64,000 nucleotides of DNA from Alteriqipengyuania lutimaris. GTDB lineage: Bacteria > Pseudomonadota > Alphaproteobacteria > Sphingomonadales > Sphingomonadaceae. Position numbers and translations under genes: made by a program. This document shows positions 39,483-49,969 of the stretch, piece by piece (the stretch's first letter is position 1; each line of letters opens with the position of its first letter). The notes under the pieces are model-generated. The model was not told where the DNA came from. It ran no database searches and saw only the letters and a list, made by a program, of their open reading frames with translations. The stretch spans positions 992,001-1,056,000 of the forward strand of contig NZ_QRBB01000001.1 in NCBI RefSeq assembly GCF_003363135.1, written 5' to 3'.

Positions 39483-41140
39483 CGTGCGGCCCCTTCGGCC
39501 ATCTGGCCCGGCACGGGTTCGGCGAGCATGCGGCGCAGGGCGAGGACCGCGTCCTGCGGCTGTTCGCGCGCGAAGCGCTGTGCCAGCTCGATCTGCGCGT
39601 CGAGGTCTTCGCGGTCATAGCCGCTTTCGGGCGGCATGATCCGGACCGCGCTCTCGCCATCGGCGCCGGGAAGGGCGTCGGCTTCGGCCTTGCCGGCCTT
39701 GCCGCGCGCCATCTTCATCAGCGGACGGACCACGAAGATCAGCACCAGCAGCACCGCGATCAGCGCGACGCCGTTGCGGACCATCATCGCGAACCAGCCG
39801 GTTTCGTAGAAGGGCGGTTCCTCGGCGACGACCTCGGTGAAGGGGCGCATGACCACGGTGACGATATCGCCGCGTTCCTCGCGCGCGCCCACGGCGGCGG
39901 AGACGAGATCCTCGATCTTCTGGATGTCCGCCGCGCTCGTATTCTCGAGCGCATTCTGGTCGATCGCCACCGCGACCGAGACATGCTTGAGCGCGCCGGG
40001 CGTGAGATTGGACACCGAGACTTCGCGGCCCAGTTCGTAGGTCCGCGAGGCGGAGACGTCCGCCGGGCCCTGCTGCGCCTCTGCCGGAGGAGTGTCCTCC
40101 GGGGCGCCGTCGCGCAGCTGCGGATCGGCGGGCGGCTGGTTGGCGGTCGCGCCCGGAATGCCGCCGGCCTGCGTCTGCGGCATCTGCGTTTCCTGCGTCG
40201 TCTCGCGCCGCACCGCGCCATCCTTGTCGTAGCTTTCGCGCGCCGAAGTGACCTCGTTCATGTCGAGCTCGACCTGCACCTGGCTGGAAAAGGCCTGCGC
40301 GCCGATCATGGGGGCGAGCAGTTGGTCGACCTGCGCGGTCAGCTTCGCTTCCATCTGCGATTGCAGGTCCAGCCGTTCGCTGTTCGCGCCGCTGCTGCCG
40401 CGGTCGGTCAGCAGCTTGCCGTGCTGGTCGACCACGCGCACCGCGTCGATCGACAGGCCGGGGACCGAACCCGCGACCAGATTGACGATTGCGGCAACCT
40501 GGCTGTCGGCCAGCTGGCGACCGCGCGCCATGCGCACCATGATCGATGCCGAAGGGGCCACGTCCTCGCGCACGAAAACCGACCGTTCGGCCTTGGCGAC
40601 ATGGACGCGGACCGATTCGACGCCCTCGATTTCCTGGATGGTGAGCATCAGCTCACGCTCCTGCGCCGCGCGCAGGCGATCGCCCTCCAGCGTCCGGCTG
40701 GCGCCGAGCGGGAGGTTTTCGAGCATGTCCGAACCGGTCTCGGGCGCGGCGACCGCGCCGTCGGAGGCGACCAGCATGCGCGCGCGATAGAGGTCGCCCT
40801 CGCTGACGGTCAGCGTGCCGGTATTGTTGTCGATCTGGTAGCCGATGCCCGCCTGATCGAGGCTGGCGACCACGGCGGCCCGGCTCGCATCGTCGAGCGA
40901 GGAATAGAGCACGCGCTGCGGCCCCGGGGCGAGCGTCGCCCACAGCAGGGCCGCGACGCCGAGGCCGGCCATGCCGACAAACCACGGCAGCACCTTGCGG
41001 ACCAGCGGCTGGCCGACGAAGGCCCGCGCGCGATCCCCCATGCCGCCGCTGCCCGAGGTCAGCGGTTCGAGGATCGAGCCGCGTCCGGGAGGCGGAGGCG
41101 CGCCCTGCGGAGCATTATTGGCGGGAACGAGACCGGCCAT
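39479..41140 (-). CDS. fliF: Flagellar MS-ring protein FliF
   Basis: A 553-residue inner-membrane ring protein, with membrane helices at about 51-71 and 455-480 and a periplasmic part with YscJ-type ring-building motifs (VLYSSLDDASRAAVVASLDQAGIGY, ELMLTIQEIEGVESVRVHVAKAE). The C-terminal cytoplasmic tail (ESGYDREDLDAQIELAQRFAREQP) binds FliG. Begins a few bases after fliE. Confidence 0.95.
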   Translation of the reverse strand: MAGLVPANNAPQGAPPPPGRGSILEPLTSGSGGMGDRARAFVGQPLVRKVLPWFVGMAGLGVAALLWATLAPGPQRVLYSSLDDASRAAVVASLDQAGIGYQIDNNTGTLTVSEGDLYRARMLVASDGAVAAPETGSDMLENLPLGASRTLEGDRLRAAQERELMLTIQEIEGVESVRVHVAKAERSVFVREDVAPSASIMVRMARGRQLADSQVAAIVNLVAGSVPGLSIDAVRVVDQHGKLLTDRGSSGANSERLDLQSQMEAKLTAQVDQLLAPMIGAQAFSSQVQVELDMNEVTSARESYDKDGAVRRETTQETQMPQTQAGGIPGATANQPPADPQLRDGAPEDTPPAEAQQGPADVSASRTYELGREVSVSNLTPGALKHVSVAVAIDQNALENTSAADIQKIEDLVSAAVGAREERGDIVTVVMRPFTEVVAEEPPFYETGWFAMMVRNGVALIAVLLVLIFVVRPLMKMARGKAGKAEADALPGADGESAVRIMPPESGYDREDLDAQIELAQRFAREQPQDAVLALRRMLAEPVPGQMAEGAAR

Positions 41141-41143
41141 CTA

Positions 41144-41508
41144 TCAGACCCCCATCCGCATGATTTCCTGATAGGCGCTGAGCAACTTGTTGCGCACCTG
41201 CAGGGTTGCTTCGAAGGCGACGCCCGATTCCTGGCGGGCGAGCATGACCTTGGCGATGTCGGTGACTTCGCCGCGTTCGTAGGCGGCGGTGATCTCGCCC
41301 GAGCGCTGCTGCGCGGCGTTCACGCCGTCGAGCGCGCTTCTGAGCGAATCCGCGAAGCCCCCGCTTTCCTGCGTCGGTTGGACCTCGGTCGGCGCGGCCG
41401 CCTTGTCCTGGTGCAGCTCCTGCAGGACCGAGGATCGCTCGATGATCTGCTGGCGCAGCGCCATCACCTGATTGATGGCCCCGCCCGCACCGGCACCCGA
41501 TACGGGGT

Positions 41509-41512
<4 letters not shown>
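41144..41512 (-). CDS. fliE: Flagellar hook-basal body protein FliE
   Basis: A 122-residue export-apparatus/rod junction protein. The C-terminal half carries the family pattern GEVTDIAKVMLARQESGVAFEATLQVRNKLLSAYQEIMRM. Start overlaps the regulator gene's stop by four bases, so fliE-fliF is transcriptionally coupled to the regulator. Confidence 0.93.
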
Positions 41513-42798
<1,286 letters not shown>

Positions 42799-43034
42799 GA
42801 CCGCCCCGTTCCACCCTATTAGCGTCGTTTCCCCGAGGCAGGTTTTTGCCGGTGGACGAACAAGATGTACTTACTTTTAGTCCCCGTGATTTTACCCTGG
42901 GTAGAAACACCTAGGCGAGGATGTTTTTCGGCCCAAGCCCTTAACTTCCCGAGATGCGTGCCGGTCTGTGTCCCAGCTGCTGCGAACCGATCCACCCCAC
43001 GGCAGTGACCTTTTTTGTCAGGGAGACTACGGAA

Positions 43035-43862
43035 ATGAGCGTAATCAACACCAACATCAGCGCGATGAAAGCTGCGAATGCGTCGTCGTCGGCCAACAAG
43101 GCTCTGGGCGTCGCGATGGAGCGTCTGTCGACCGGCAAGCGCATCAACTCGGCCAAGGACGACGCGGCCGGCCTCGCGATCGCCACCAGCATGACCTCGC
43201 AGGTCCGCGGCATGAGCCAGGGCATCCGCAACGCGAACGACGGCATCTCGATGGCGCAGACCGCCGAAGGTGCGCTGAACGAAGTGACCAACATGCTGCA
43301 GCGTCAGCGCGAGCTGACCGTCCAGGCGTCCAACAACACCTATGCGGCGGGCGACCTCGCGAACCTCAAGTCCGAAATGGACGCACTGAACACGCAGATC
43401 GGCAACATCCTCGGCAACACAGAATTCAACGGCCAGAAACTGTTCGACGCGTCTGCCGGTACCGCCGGCGTCGTGACGATCCAGGCCGGTGCGAACGAAA
43501 CCGACACCGTCGACATCGACCTGTCGGCCGACCTCACCGCCGACGCCGATCTCGCCGCTGCTGCCGCAGTCGACGTAACCGCGCTGGCGGCGGGCGACAT
43601 CGCCCTCTTCGACACCGCGATCGAAACGGTCTCGACCGTTCGTGCGGGCCTCGGTGCCACGCAGAACCAGCTCGAATCGGCGGTGACGAACCTCAACAAC
43701 AACATCACCAACCTCTCCGATGCGCGTTCGCGGATCGAAGATACCGACTACTCGGCCGAAACCACGGCTCTCGCCAAGGCGCAGATCCTCAGCCAGGCTT
43801 CGGGCGCCATGCTGGCCCAGGCCAACCAGAGCCAGCAGAACGTCCTTTCGCTGCTGCGCTAA
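43035..43862 (+). CDS. fliC: Flagellin
   Basis: A 275-residue filament subunit. N-terminal D0/D1: MSVINTNISAMKAANASSS and LSTGKRINSAKDDAAGLAIA. C-terminal D1/D0: RSRIEDTDYSAETTALAKAQILSQASGAMLAQANQSQQNVLSLLR in parts. The central variable region is short (about 140-195) and Ala/Asp-rich, so this is a compact flagellin. AGGGAG lies before the ATG. Monocistronic, followed by a terminator. No clear FliA-type promoter was identified in the 235-base gap upstream. Confidence 0.97.
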   Translation: MSVINTNISAMKAANASSSANKALGVAMERLSTGKRINSAKDDAAGLAIATSMTSQVRGMSQGIRNANDGISMAQTAEGALNEVTNMLQRQRELTVQASNNTYAAGDLANLKSEMDALNTQIGNILGNTEFNGQKLFDASAGTAGVVTIQAGANETDTVDIDLSADLTADADLAAAAAVDVTALAAGDIALFDTAIETVSTVRAGLGATQNQLESAVTNLNNNITNLSDARSRIEDTDYSAETTALAKAQILSQASGAMLAQANQSQQNVLSLLR

Positions 43863-43892
43863 GTCCAAGCTTACCAACCAACAACAAGGCGG

Positions 43893-43925
43893 ATGGCCCG
43901 TCGCTTTCGAGCGGCGGGCCATTTG
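43893..43925 (+). terminator. Terminator after flagellin
   Basis: ATGGCCCGTCGC (43893-43904) pairs with GCGGCGGGCCAT (43911-43922) with one G-T pair around a six-base loop, then TTT. It lies 30 bases after the flagellin stop and should end the monocistronic message. Confidence 0.75.
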
Positions 43926-44553
43926 CGTTTGCGGGGTCGAGGCATCCGCCTCCGGCATGAGTCTGCCGCTGGCATGTGGCGAGCGACGCCGGGGCAGGCG
44001 CAGGAGCAATCCAGGGGGCCTGCCGGGTTTCGCCGACTGAGGGGGGCAGCCGGGGCGCCCGCAGCCCGATGCAACCCCTCCCGCTCCCCTGACACGAAGA
44101 CGCAATCTGCCTTCTGCATGCAGGGGCATCGGTCGATAGCGGAACGTCGTAAGGCGAAGTCATTTCCGGCCTGCGAGGCGGCCACTCACCGGCTGGATCG
44201 ACGTCGGTGCTCCGGTGCCACGGCACTGGAAATGCCTGCACCTGTGCGAAGTGGAGGCAGGGGCGGCTGGCTGGCCGAGGCCCTGTAGCGCCCCCGGCAT
44301 CAAGCGGCGGAGGCCCCGGGTTCGGCGCCCGGTTCGGGCGGCCGGCTTCGCGGTCGCGGAGCTTGGAAAGGCCATTCCTTCCCGCTTCATTTACTTTCGA
44401 TGTTCACCGCAACCCTTAACCAGTTGCGTTAAGCGGGAAGCGAAACCGTATTCGGCGCGCTTTCCCTGCCTCTCCCGCGGCTGAACCCCGATAATCCCTA
44501 CCGGCTCCCGGGGCCTATCGCCGGGCCGCTTCAGCCCACGTGCGGACCCGCCC
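43926..44553. other. Gap without convincing gene
   Basis: About 630 bases between the convergent flagellin and motB genes. Several frames are open on both strands, but their translations are Arg/Pro/Gly-rich with no ribosome-binding site and no family pattern. I see nothing here beyond the interleaved inverted repeats at 44408-44433 and general G+C-rich sequence. Confidence 0.6.
44408..44433. repeat. Interleaved inverted repeats
   Basis: CGCAAC (44408-44413) pairs with GTTGCG (44423-44428), and CTTAAC (44415-44420) pairs with GTTAAG (44428-44433). The arms alternate a-b-a'-b', a pseudoknot-like topology. It lies about 120 bases past the motB stop and could be an RNA 3'-end structure or a protein site. 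Confidence 0.35.
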
Positions 44554-45372
44554 TCAGTTGGCGAGTACGATCGAGATCCGGCGGTTGCGCGGGTCGGACG
44601 GATCGTCCTTCACGAGGAGTTCGGTATCGGCCACGCCCTCGATGCGGCGGAAGCTCGCATCGGGAATGCCTTCGTTCATGAGCGTCTGGCGCGTCGCCTC
44701 GGCGCGCCCGGCGGAGAGCGACCAGTTGTTGATCCGGCCCGGGTGCTTCCACGGCAGGCTGTCGGTATGGCCGCGCACGATGATCTTGCGGTCCTCCGGC
44801 TCGATCGCCAGCGCGATCGCTTCGAGCAGCGCGGTCGCCTCGCGCGTGAGCACGGTCGTGCTCAGATTGAACATCGAGAAATCGGCATCGTCGACCAGGT
44901 CGATCCGCACGCCCTCGGTCGTGTCGACCATCTTGATCTGGCTCATCAGCTTGGCGAGCTTGGGATCTTCGGCGAGCTTGTTCCGGGTCCGCGCCGTGAT
45001 CCGCTCGATCATGCGCGCCGCTTCCTTCGGCCCGCCGATCGAATCGCGCGGGATCGTGATGCCCTCGTTGCCCGTCTGACCCTGCCGGTTCGGATAGTCG
45101 TCGACATCGGTCAGCGAGGCTCCGGCAAGAAGGCCGTTCGCGCCTGCGCCGCTGTCCTTGATCTTGACAAGGGTGGGCGTGAAATAGTCGGCCAGCCCCC
45201 GGCGCTGGTCGTCGGTCGTCGCGCCGAGCAGCCACAGCAGGAGGAAAAAGGCCATCATCGCTGTTACGAAGTCCGCATAGGCGACCTTCCAGGCCCCGCC
45301 GTGATGCCCCGCTTCGATCACCGTCACTTTCTTGACGATGATCGGCGGGCGGTTGTCCCCGTCGCTGCCCAT
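44554..45372 (-). CDS. motB: Flagellar stator protein MotB
   Basis: A 272-residue stator protein: single membrane helix with the proton-carrying Asp in VAYADFVTAMMAFFLLLWLLG (about 30-50), then a periplasmic OmpA-like peptidoglycan-binding domain (IIVRGHTDSLPW, NNWSLSAGRAEATRQTL) ending near 265. It anchors the stator to the wall. One base separates it from motA upstream. Confidence 0.95.
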   Translation of the reverse strand: MGSDGDNRPPIIVKKVTVIEAGHHGGAWKVAYADFVTAMMAFFLLLWLLGATTDDQRRGLADYFTPTLVKIKDSGAGANGLLAGASLTDVDDYPNRQGQTGNEGITIPRDSIGGPKEAARMIERITARTRNKLAEDPKLAKLMSQIKMVDTTEGVRIDLVDDADFSMFNLSTTVLTREATALLEAIALAIEPEDRKIIVRGHTDSLPWKHPGRINNWSLSAGRAEATRQTLMNEGIPDASFRRIEGVADTELLVKDDPSDPRNRRISIVLAN

Positions 45373-45373
45373 G

Positions 45374-46237
45374 TCAGCGACCCCGCAGCGCGTCGAGCAG
45401 TTCGGTCAGGCCGGGGCGCACGCTGTGGCCGAGGCTGGAGCGCGCGCTTTCCACCACCAGCGGTTGCGGATGGCCGTAGAGCGAGGCGATGATCACCTGC
45501 TTGACCGCGTGGAAGATCTGCTCGTCCTGCTCGATCACCTGCTTGAGGCGGCTGGCCAGCGGGCCGACCACGCCATAGGCGAGCAGCACGCCGAGGAAGG
45601 TGCCGACGAGCGCGGCGCCGATCATCTTGCCCAGCACTTCGGGCGGCTGGTCGATCGAGCCCATCGTCTTCACCACACCCAGCACGGCGGCGACGATGCC
45701 GAGCGCGGGCAGCGCATCGGCCAGCGATTGCAGCGCATGCTGTGGTTCGTGCAGTTCGTGGAAATGCGTCTTCATCGCATTGTCCATCACCTCTTCGACC
45801 GCATGCGTTTCGAGCGTGCCCGACGACACCACCAGCAGCGTCAGCGTGTCGCTGACCAGCGCGATCAGCGGCTTGTTCTTCAGGAGGTTGGGATATGCGC
45901 TGAAAATGGTCGAGTTCTCGGGCTCGTTCACATGGCTTTCGAGCGCCACGGGCCCGTCGGTCTTGAGCACCTTCATCAGCTGGGTGGTCAGCGCGATCGC
46001 GTCGATATGGTCCTGCTTGGTGTGCCGCGGGCCCTTGAAGATCTTGCCGAAAGCGCCGCCGATCGCCTTGAGGTGGTGGAGCGAATTGCCCGCGACCAGC
46101 GCACCCACGGCCGCGCCGCCGATGATCATCATCTCGTAGGGCAGGGCGTGCAGCACCGGGCCCATAGCCCCGCCGCTGAGCACGAAGCCCCCGAAGACCA
46201 TCACCATCAGAACAAGAATGCCGACAATCGCGTACAT
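45374..46237 (-). CDS. motA: Flagellar stator protein MotA
   Basis: A 287-residue inner-membrane protein with four membrane helices (about 1-22, 33-50, 171-190 and 203-222). The proton-channel segment (ALPALGIVAAVLGVVKTMG, MIGAALVGTFLGVLLAYGVVGPLASR) and the cytoplasmic loop with charged residues that touch FliG are typical. Follows flgL by 28 bases. Confidence 0.95.
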   Translation of the reverse strand: MYAIVGILVLMVMVFGGFVLSGGAMGPVLHALPYEMMIIGGAAVGALVAGNSLHHLKAIGGAFGKIFKGPRHTKQDHIDAIALTTQLMKVLKTDGPVALESHVNEPENSTIFSAYPNLLKNKPLIALVSDTLTLLVVSSGTLETHAVEEVMDNAMKTHFHELHEPQHALQSLADALPALGIVAAVLGVVKTMGSIDQPPEVLGKMIGAALVGTFLGVLLAYGVVGPLASRLKQVIEQDEQIFHAVKQVIIASLYGHPQPLVVESARSSLGHSVRPGLTELLDALRGR

Positions 46238-46265
46238 GAATCGAAATCCCCCTAGGCCCGCGCGA

Positions 46266-47186
46266 TCAGCGCAGCATCGAAAACAGGTTGAGGTTGGCGA
46301 GTCGCACGAAGCTCGACTGGCTGGCCTCTAGGACGGTCAGCATTTCCTGAAGGCGGGTCATGGTCACCGCCGGGTCGGCACCGCCGACGCTCGAGCGTTC
46401 GTCCGCGATTCGCTCCAGATTGCCGGTCCGCCGATCCGACATCAGCTCGAGCCACGCCATCCGCGAGCCGAGCACGGTCTGGGCGGTCGTCACCTTCTCG
46501 AAACCGGTGTCGAGCGTCGAGAGGCCTTCGCGCGCCGCGTCGGCCGCCGCCTGGCCGCCGCCGCGCAGCGCCGCGGAGAGCGCGGAAAGCTCGGCAAACA
46601 GGTCGGTCTTCGTGCCGTCCGGATTCTCGAAGGCGAACACTTCGGGGCCGGTATTGCCAGGCGTGATCGCCTGGCCGTCGCCGATCTCGATCTCGTCGAG
46701 CGTGGCGGTGCCGACATAGGTCGCGGCACCGGTGGCGGCGTCGATATCGTAGGCAGAGCCGATCGCCTGGCCGCCGAACAGCGCATGGCCTGCGGCGTTG
46801 CGTCCGTTCGCGACGCCGAGCAGATTGGTCCGCAGCCCGTCGAGTTCGGTCGCGATCGAGACGCGCTGTTCGTCGCTCGTGGTCGCGTTGGCCGCCTGCA
46901 GCGTCAGTTCGCGCGCGCGGCTGATCATCACCGCGACCTGGCCCAGCGCCTCGTCGGTGAACTTGAGATTGTTCTCGGCGCTTTCCGAATTGCGCGTGTC
47001 GACCTTGCTCACGCGCTCTTCGCGCTCGAGCATCCGCAGGCGCGCCGCGGCAACCGGATCGTCGGAGGATTTCTCCAGCCGCTCGCCCGTGCCGATCTGC
47101 TTCTGCAGGGTTTCGGCGCGCCCGCGCAACGACGAGATCTGGGTCGCCGAACGCTCGTAGAAGGCGCCGGTGCTCAGGTTGATCAT
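46266..47186 (-). CDS. flgL: Hook-filament junction protein FlgL
   Basis: A 306-residue flagellin-like junction protein. The N-terminal STGAFYERSATQISSLRGRAETLQKQIGTGERLEKSSDDPVAAARLRML pattern (in parts) and the C-terminal VTMTRLQEMLTVLEASQSSFVRLANLNLFSMLR fit FlgL/HAP3. Overlaps flgK's stop by four bases. Confidence 0.93.
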   Translation of the reverse strand: MINLSTGAFYERSATQISSLRGRAETLQKQIGTGERLEKSSDDPVAAARLRMLEREERVSKVDTRNSESAENNLKFTDEALGQVAVMISRARELTLQAANATTSDEQRVSIATELDGLRTNLLGVANGRNAAGHALFGGQAIGSAYDIDAATGAATYVGTATLDEIEIGDGQAITPGNTGPEVFAFENPDGTKTDLFAELSALSAALRGGGQAAADAAREGLSTLDTGFEKVTTAQTVLGSRMAWLELMSDRRTGNLERIADERSSVGGADPAVTMTRLQEMLTVLEASQSSFVRLANLNLFSMLR

Positions 47187-48523
47187 CGGCCGACTCCCAG
47201 CAGCGTGTCGAAGATATCGCTCGCGACCTGCATGGCCCGGCCCGAAGCCTGGAATGCCTGCTGGTAGCGGATGAGATTGGCGGCCTCGTTGTCGAGATCG
47301 ACGCCGGACTGTTCTTCCAGCGCGATCCGCGCGGAGGAGGCGATCGTTTCCAGCGCGCCCTGGGTGACCTGCCGCCCGGCGACCTTGCTCGACACGTCGA
47401 ACAGGATCGTGTTGATGCCCTCGGCCGGGTTGGCCGCGCTCAGCGCCTGGCGCATCTCGGTCAGGTTCTGCTGGTTGCGATCATTCGCGGGCGAGCCCGC
47501 GGGTGCCGTCGCCAGCCCGGAGCCGCTCGTCAGGACCACTCTCAGCGAGGCCGCGGTGGTGCCTGCGAACATCGGCTGGCCGGCACTGCCGTCCAGCGCG
47601 ACGCCGTTCGCCTGCGCTGCGTTGATCGTGGTCGCGATCGATTCGGCCGCCGCGTCGAGCCGGGTGCCGATCGCGGCGAGGTCGCCGAGCGCAAGGGCCG
47701 CGCCGGTCAGGCTACCCGATGCCGGCGAGACCGCCTGCCCGTTAAGGGTGAAGGACATCGTGCCGTCGGCAGCGATCGCTGAAGCCACCTTGCCCGCCGT
47801 GCCGCCTGCGACGAACGGCGTGCCCGGACTGGCGCCGAGGCCGACTGCAACCGTGCCGTCGGACGCGAAGGTCGTGCTGACGCTGGCCAGCGCGCTCATC
47901 CGTTCGAGCAGGTTGTCCCGCTGGTCGAGCAGCGCGGCCTGATCGTTGCTGCCGAAGCCCGACCGCGCGAGCCGCAGGTTCACCCGTGCGAGTTCGGCGC
48001 CGTAGGTGTTGAGGTTCTCGACGTCGGCCTGCGCATTGAAATGCAGTCCGTCGCGCACCGAGGCGAGGCTGCCAGCGGTGATGTTGAACTTGCTCGCCAG
48101 CGTTTCGGCTTCGGCAACCACCGCCGCGCGGCGTGCGCTGTCGGTCGGATCGCCGGTAAGCTGCTGCAGCGTGGCTTCGAATTCCACGATCGAGTCGAAG
48201 ATGCCCGCCTGTTCGACCGCGGCTTCGATGTTCTGCAGGCCCGACAGCTCGACATTGGCGCGTTCGAGATCGGCTTGCGTGCGGCGCAGCTCGGCCTGGC
48301 GGAAGGAATCGGCGTTGCGGCGGACCTCGCCCACGCGCGAGCCGGAGACCGAGATGTCGCTGCCACGGCCCGCGATGCTGCCGCCCGAGACCTCCTCGAT
48401 CCGGACGCTGCGACGCACGTAGCCGTCGGTCGAAGCATTGGCGATGTTGTTCGCCGTGACTTCGAGCGCGCCGCGCGCCGCACGGGCGCCGCTGGCGCCA
48501 ATGGAAAGGAGATCGGAAGCCAT
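47183..48523 (-). CDS. flgK: Hook-filament junction protein FlgK
   Basis: A 446-residue protein joining hook and filament. The N-terminal rod/hook motif (SIGASGARAARGALEVTANNIANASTDGYVRR in parts) and the C-terminal NLIRYQQAFQASGRAMQVASDIFDTLL are characteristic. Starts right after flgJ's stop. Confidence 0.93.
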   Translation of the reverse strand: MASDLLSIGASGARAARGALEVTANNIANASTDGYVRRSVRIEEVSGGSIAGRGSDISVSGSRVGEVRRNADSFRQAELRRTQADLERANVELSGLQNIEAAVEQAGIFDSIVEFEATLQQLTGDPTDSARRAAVVAEAETLASKFNITAGSLASVRDGLHFNAQADVENLNTYGAELARVNLRLARSGFGSNDQAALLDQRDNLLERMSALASVSTTFASDGTVAVGLGASPGTPFVAGGTAGKVASAIAADGTMSFTLNGQAVSPASGSLTGAALALGDLAAIGTRLDAAAESIATTINAAQANGVALDGSAGQPMFAGTTAASLRVVLTSGSGLATAPAGSPANDRNQQNLTEMRQALSAANPAEGINTILFDVSSKVAGRQVTQGALETIASSARIALEEQSGVDLDNEAANLIRYQQAFQASGRAMQVASDIFDTLLGVGR

Positions 48524-48859
48524 CTACTCGTTCGCCCCCGGCGAGTGTTCGTGTGGCAGGAAGCGTGCGAGCTGCCGCTCGATCGCATCCGCGAAACCGA
48601 GCTGGCCGGACGACGCGGCAATGTCTGCAAACCGCTCATCGCGCATTTCGGTAAACGTCTCGTCACCATTTTCGAAAAGGTCGTTCCCGCCGAAATCGGT
48701 CGAGCGCGCCGAGGAGAGCATCTGGCGCAGCAGGATCGCTTCGAACTGCTGCGCGGCTTCGCGCAGTTCCTGCCGCTCGGTGGCAGCTGCGGAGCGCTCG
48801 CCCCCGATTGGCGTGGGCTGGCGTACCAGCGAAAAATCCATGGGTGTCAGCGCGGTCAT
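48524..48859 (-). CDS. flgJ: Rod-binding protein FlgJ, N-terminal domain only
   Basis: A 111-residue protein matching only the rod-binding half of FlgJ (ELREAAQQFEAILLRQMLSSARS, FTEMRDERFADIAASSGQLGFADAI). The muramidase half of enteric FlgJ is missing, which is normal in alphaproteobacteria that use a separate transglycosylase. That partner is probably the gene at 56805. Overlaps flgI by four bases. Confidence 0.88.
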   Translation of the reverse strand: MTALTPMDFSLVRQPTPIGGERSAAATERQELREAAQQFEAILLRQMLSSARSTDFGGNDLFENGDETFTEMRDERFADIAASSGQLGFADAIERQLARFLPHEHSPGANE

Positions 48860-49953
48860 ATCACCACCACCTCGGCGGTCAGCGAACCTGCCTGTTTGAG
48901 CGCTTCGAGGATCGCGACCAGATCGGCCGGGCTGGCACCCAGCATGTTGAGCGCGTCGACCACGTCGGCGAGGTTGGCGCCCGCGGGCAGCGGGGTCACA
49001 TAGCCGCCGCTCTGGCTCGCCTCGATATTGCTGTTCGGTTCCAAGGCCGTGCGACCGCGCGAGAAGGGCGCGGGCTGCACGATCGTGGGGTTCTCGTCGA
49101 TCCGCACCACCAGGCTGCCGTGGCTGACGGCGGCGGGCGCGAGTCGCACCGCGCTGGAGATCACGATCGTGCCGGTGCGGGAGTTGACGATCACCTTGGC
49201 CGCGCGCTCGGCGGGCGTGATGTCGAGCATCTCGATCTCGGCCATGATCGTGGCGCGCGTGTCGGCACCGGGCGGCAGGGCGAGGGCCAGCGTAACCCCA
49301 TCCTCGATCCGCGCCATGCCGGGGAAGCGATCATTGATCGCATCGCGCACGCGGCTGATGGTGAGGAAGTCGGCATGGAACATGTTCCAGCGCAGCACTT
49401 CGGTGAAGTCGAAATTGGTGCTCACCGCGCGTTCGACGCTGGCTCCATCCGAAATGCGGCCCACGGTCGGCACGTTGACGGTCAGCTTGGATCCGTCATT
49501 GGCCGAAATGCCGAGCCCGCCGACGGTCAGGTTGCCCTGCGCCATTGCGTAGATCTCGCCGTCGGCACCATAAAGGGGCGTCAGGATCAGCGCGCCGCCG
49601 CGCAAGGACTTGGCCTTGCCGATGGTCGACACGGTGATGTCGATCCGCTGGCCGGGCTTGGCGAAGGCGGGCAGGTCGGCGGTGATCAGCACGGCGGCCG
49701 CGTTCTTCAGCGCCGGATTGACGCCGGGTGGCAATTGCAGGCCGAGCCGGCCCGAAACGCCGCGCATGGCCTGCGTCGCATAGGCGAAATTGTCGTCGCC
49801 CGTGCCGTCGAGGCCGACCACGATGCCGTAGCCGGTCAGCTGGTTGGAACGAACCGACTGGAACTGGCCGATGTCGCGTACCCGCTCCGCCGAGGCGGCG
49901 GAGGGCATAGCCAGCGCGAGGCAGGCGGCGATCAGGGTGAAGATGCGGATCAT
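48856..49953 (-). CDS. flgI: Flagellar P-ring protein FlgI
   Basis: A 365-residue periplasmic P-ring subunit with a signal peptide (residues 1-22, ending SAASA). Motifs RVRDIGQFQSVRSNQLTGYGIVVGLDGTGDD and RTGTIVISSAVRLAPAAVSHGSLVVRI are typical. The C-terminal ADVVDALNMLGASPADLVAILEALKQAGSL is the conserved end. Confidence 0.95.
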   Translation of the reverse strand: MIRIFTLIAACLALAMPSAASAERVRDIGQFQSVRSNQLTGYGIVVGLDGTGDDNFAYATQAMRGVSGRLGLQLPPGVNPALKNAAAVLITADLPAFAKPGQRIDITVSTIGKAKSLRGGALILTPLYGADGEIYAMAQGNLTVGGLGISANDGSKLTVNVPTVGRISDGASVERAVSTNFDFTEVLRWNMFHADFLTISRVRDAINDRFPGMARIEDGVTLALALPPGADTRATIMAEIEMLDITPAERAAKVIVNSRTGTIVISSAVRLAPAAVSHGSLVVRIDENPTIVQPAPFSRGRTALEPNSNIEASQSGGYVTPLPAGANLADVVDALNMLGASPADLVAILEALKQAGSLTAEVVVI

Positions 49954-49969
49954 GGCTGTCGGCTCCGGA

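Noticed and set aside
42830-43030. FliA or sigma-54 promoter for flagellin
   Set aside because: I looked for TAAA-N15-GCCGATAA and TGGCAC-N5-TTGC in the gap and found no acceptable match, so none is reported.
43893-44390. Several open frames on both strands between flagellin and motB
   Set aside because: Arg/Pro/Gly-rich translations with no ribosome-binding site or family pattern; explained by high G+C.
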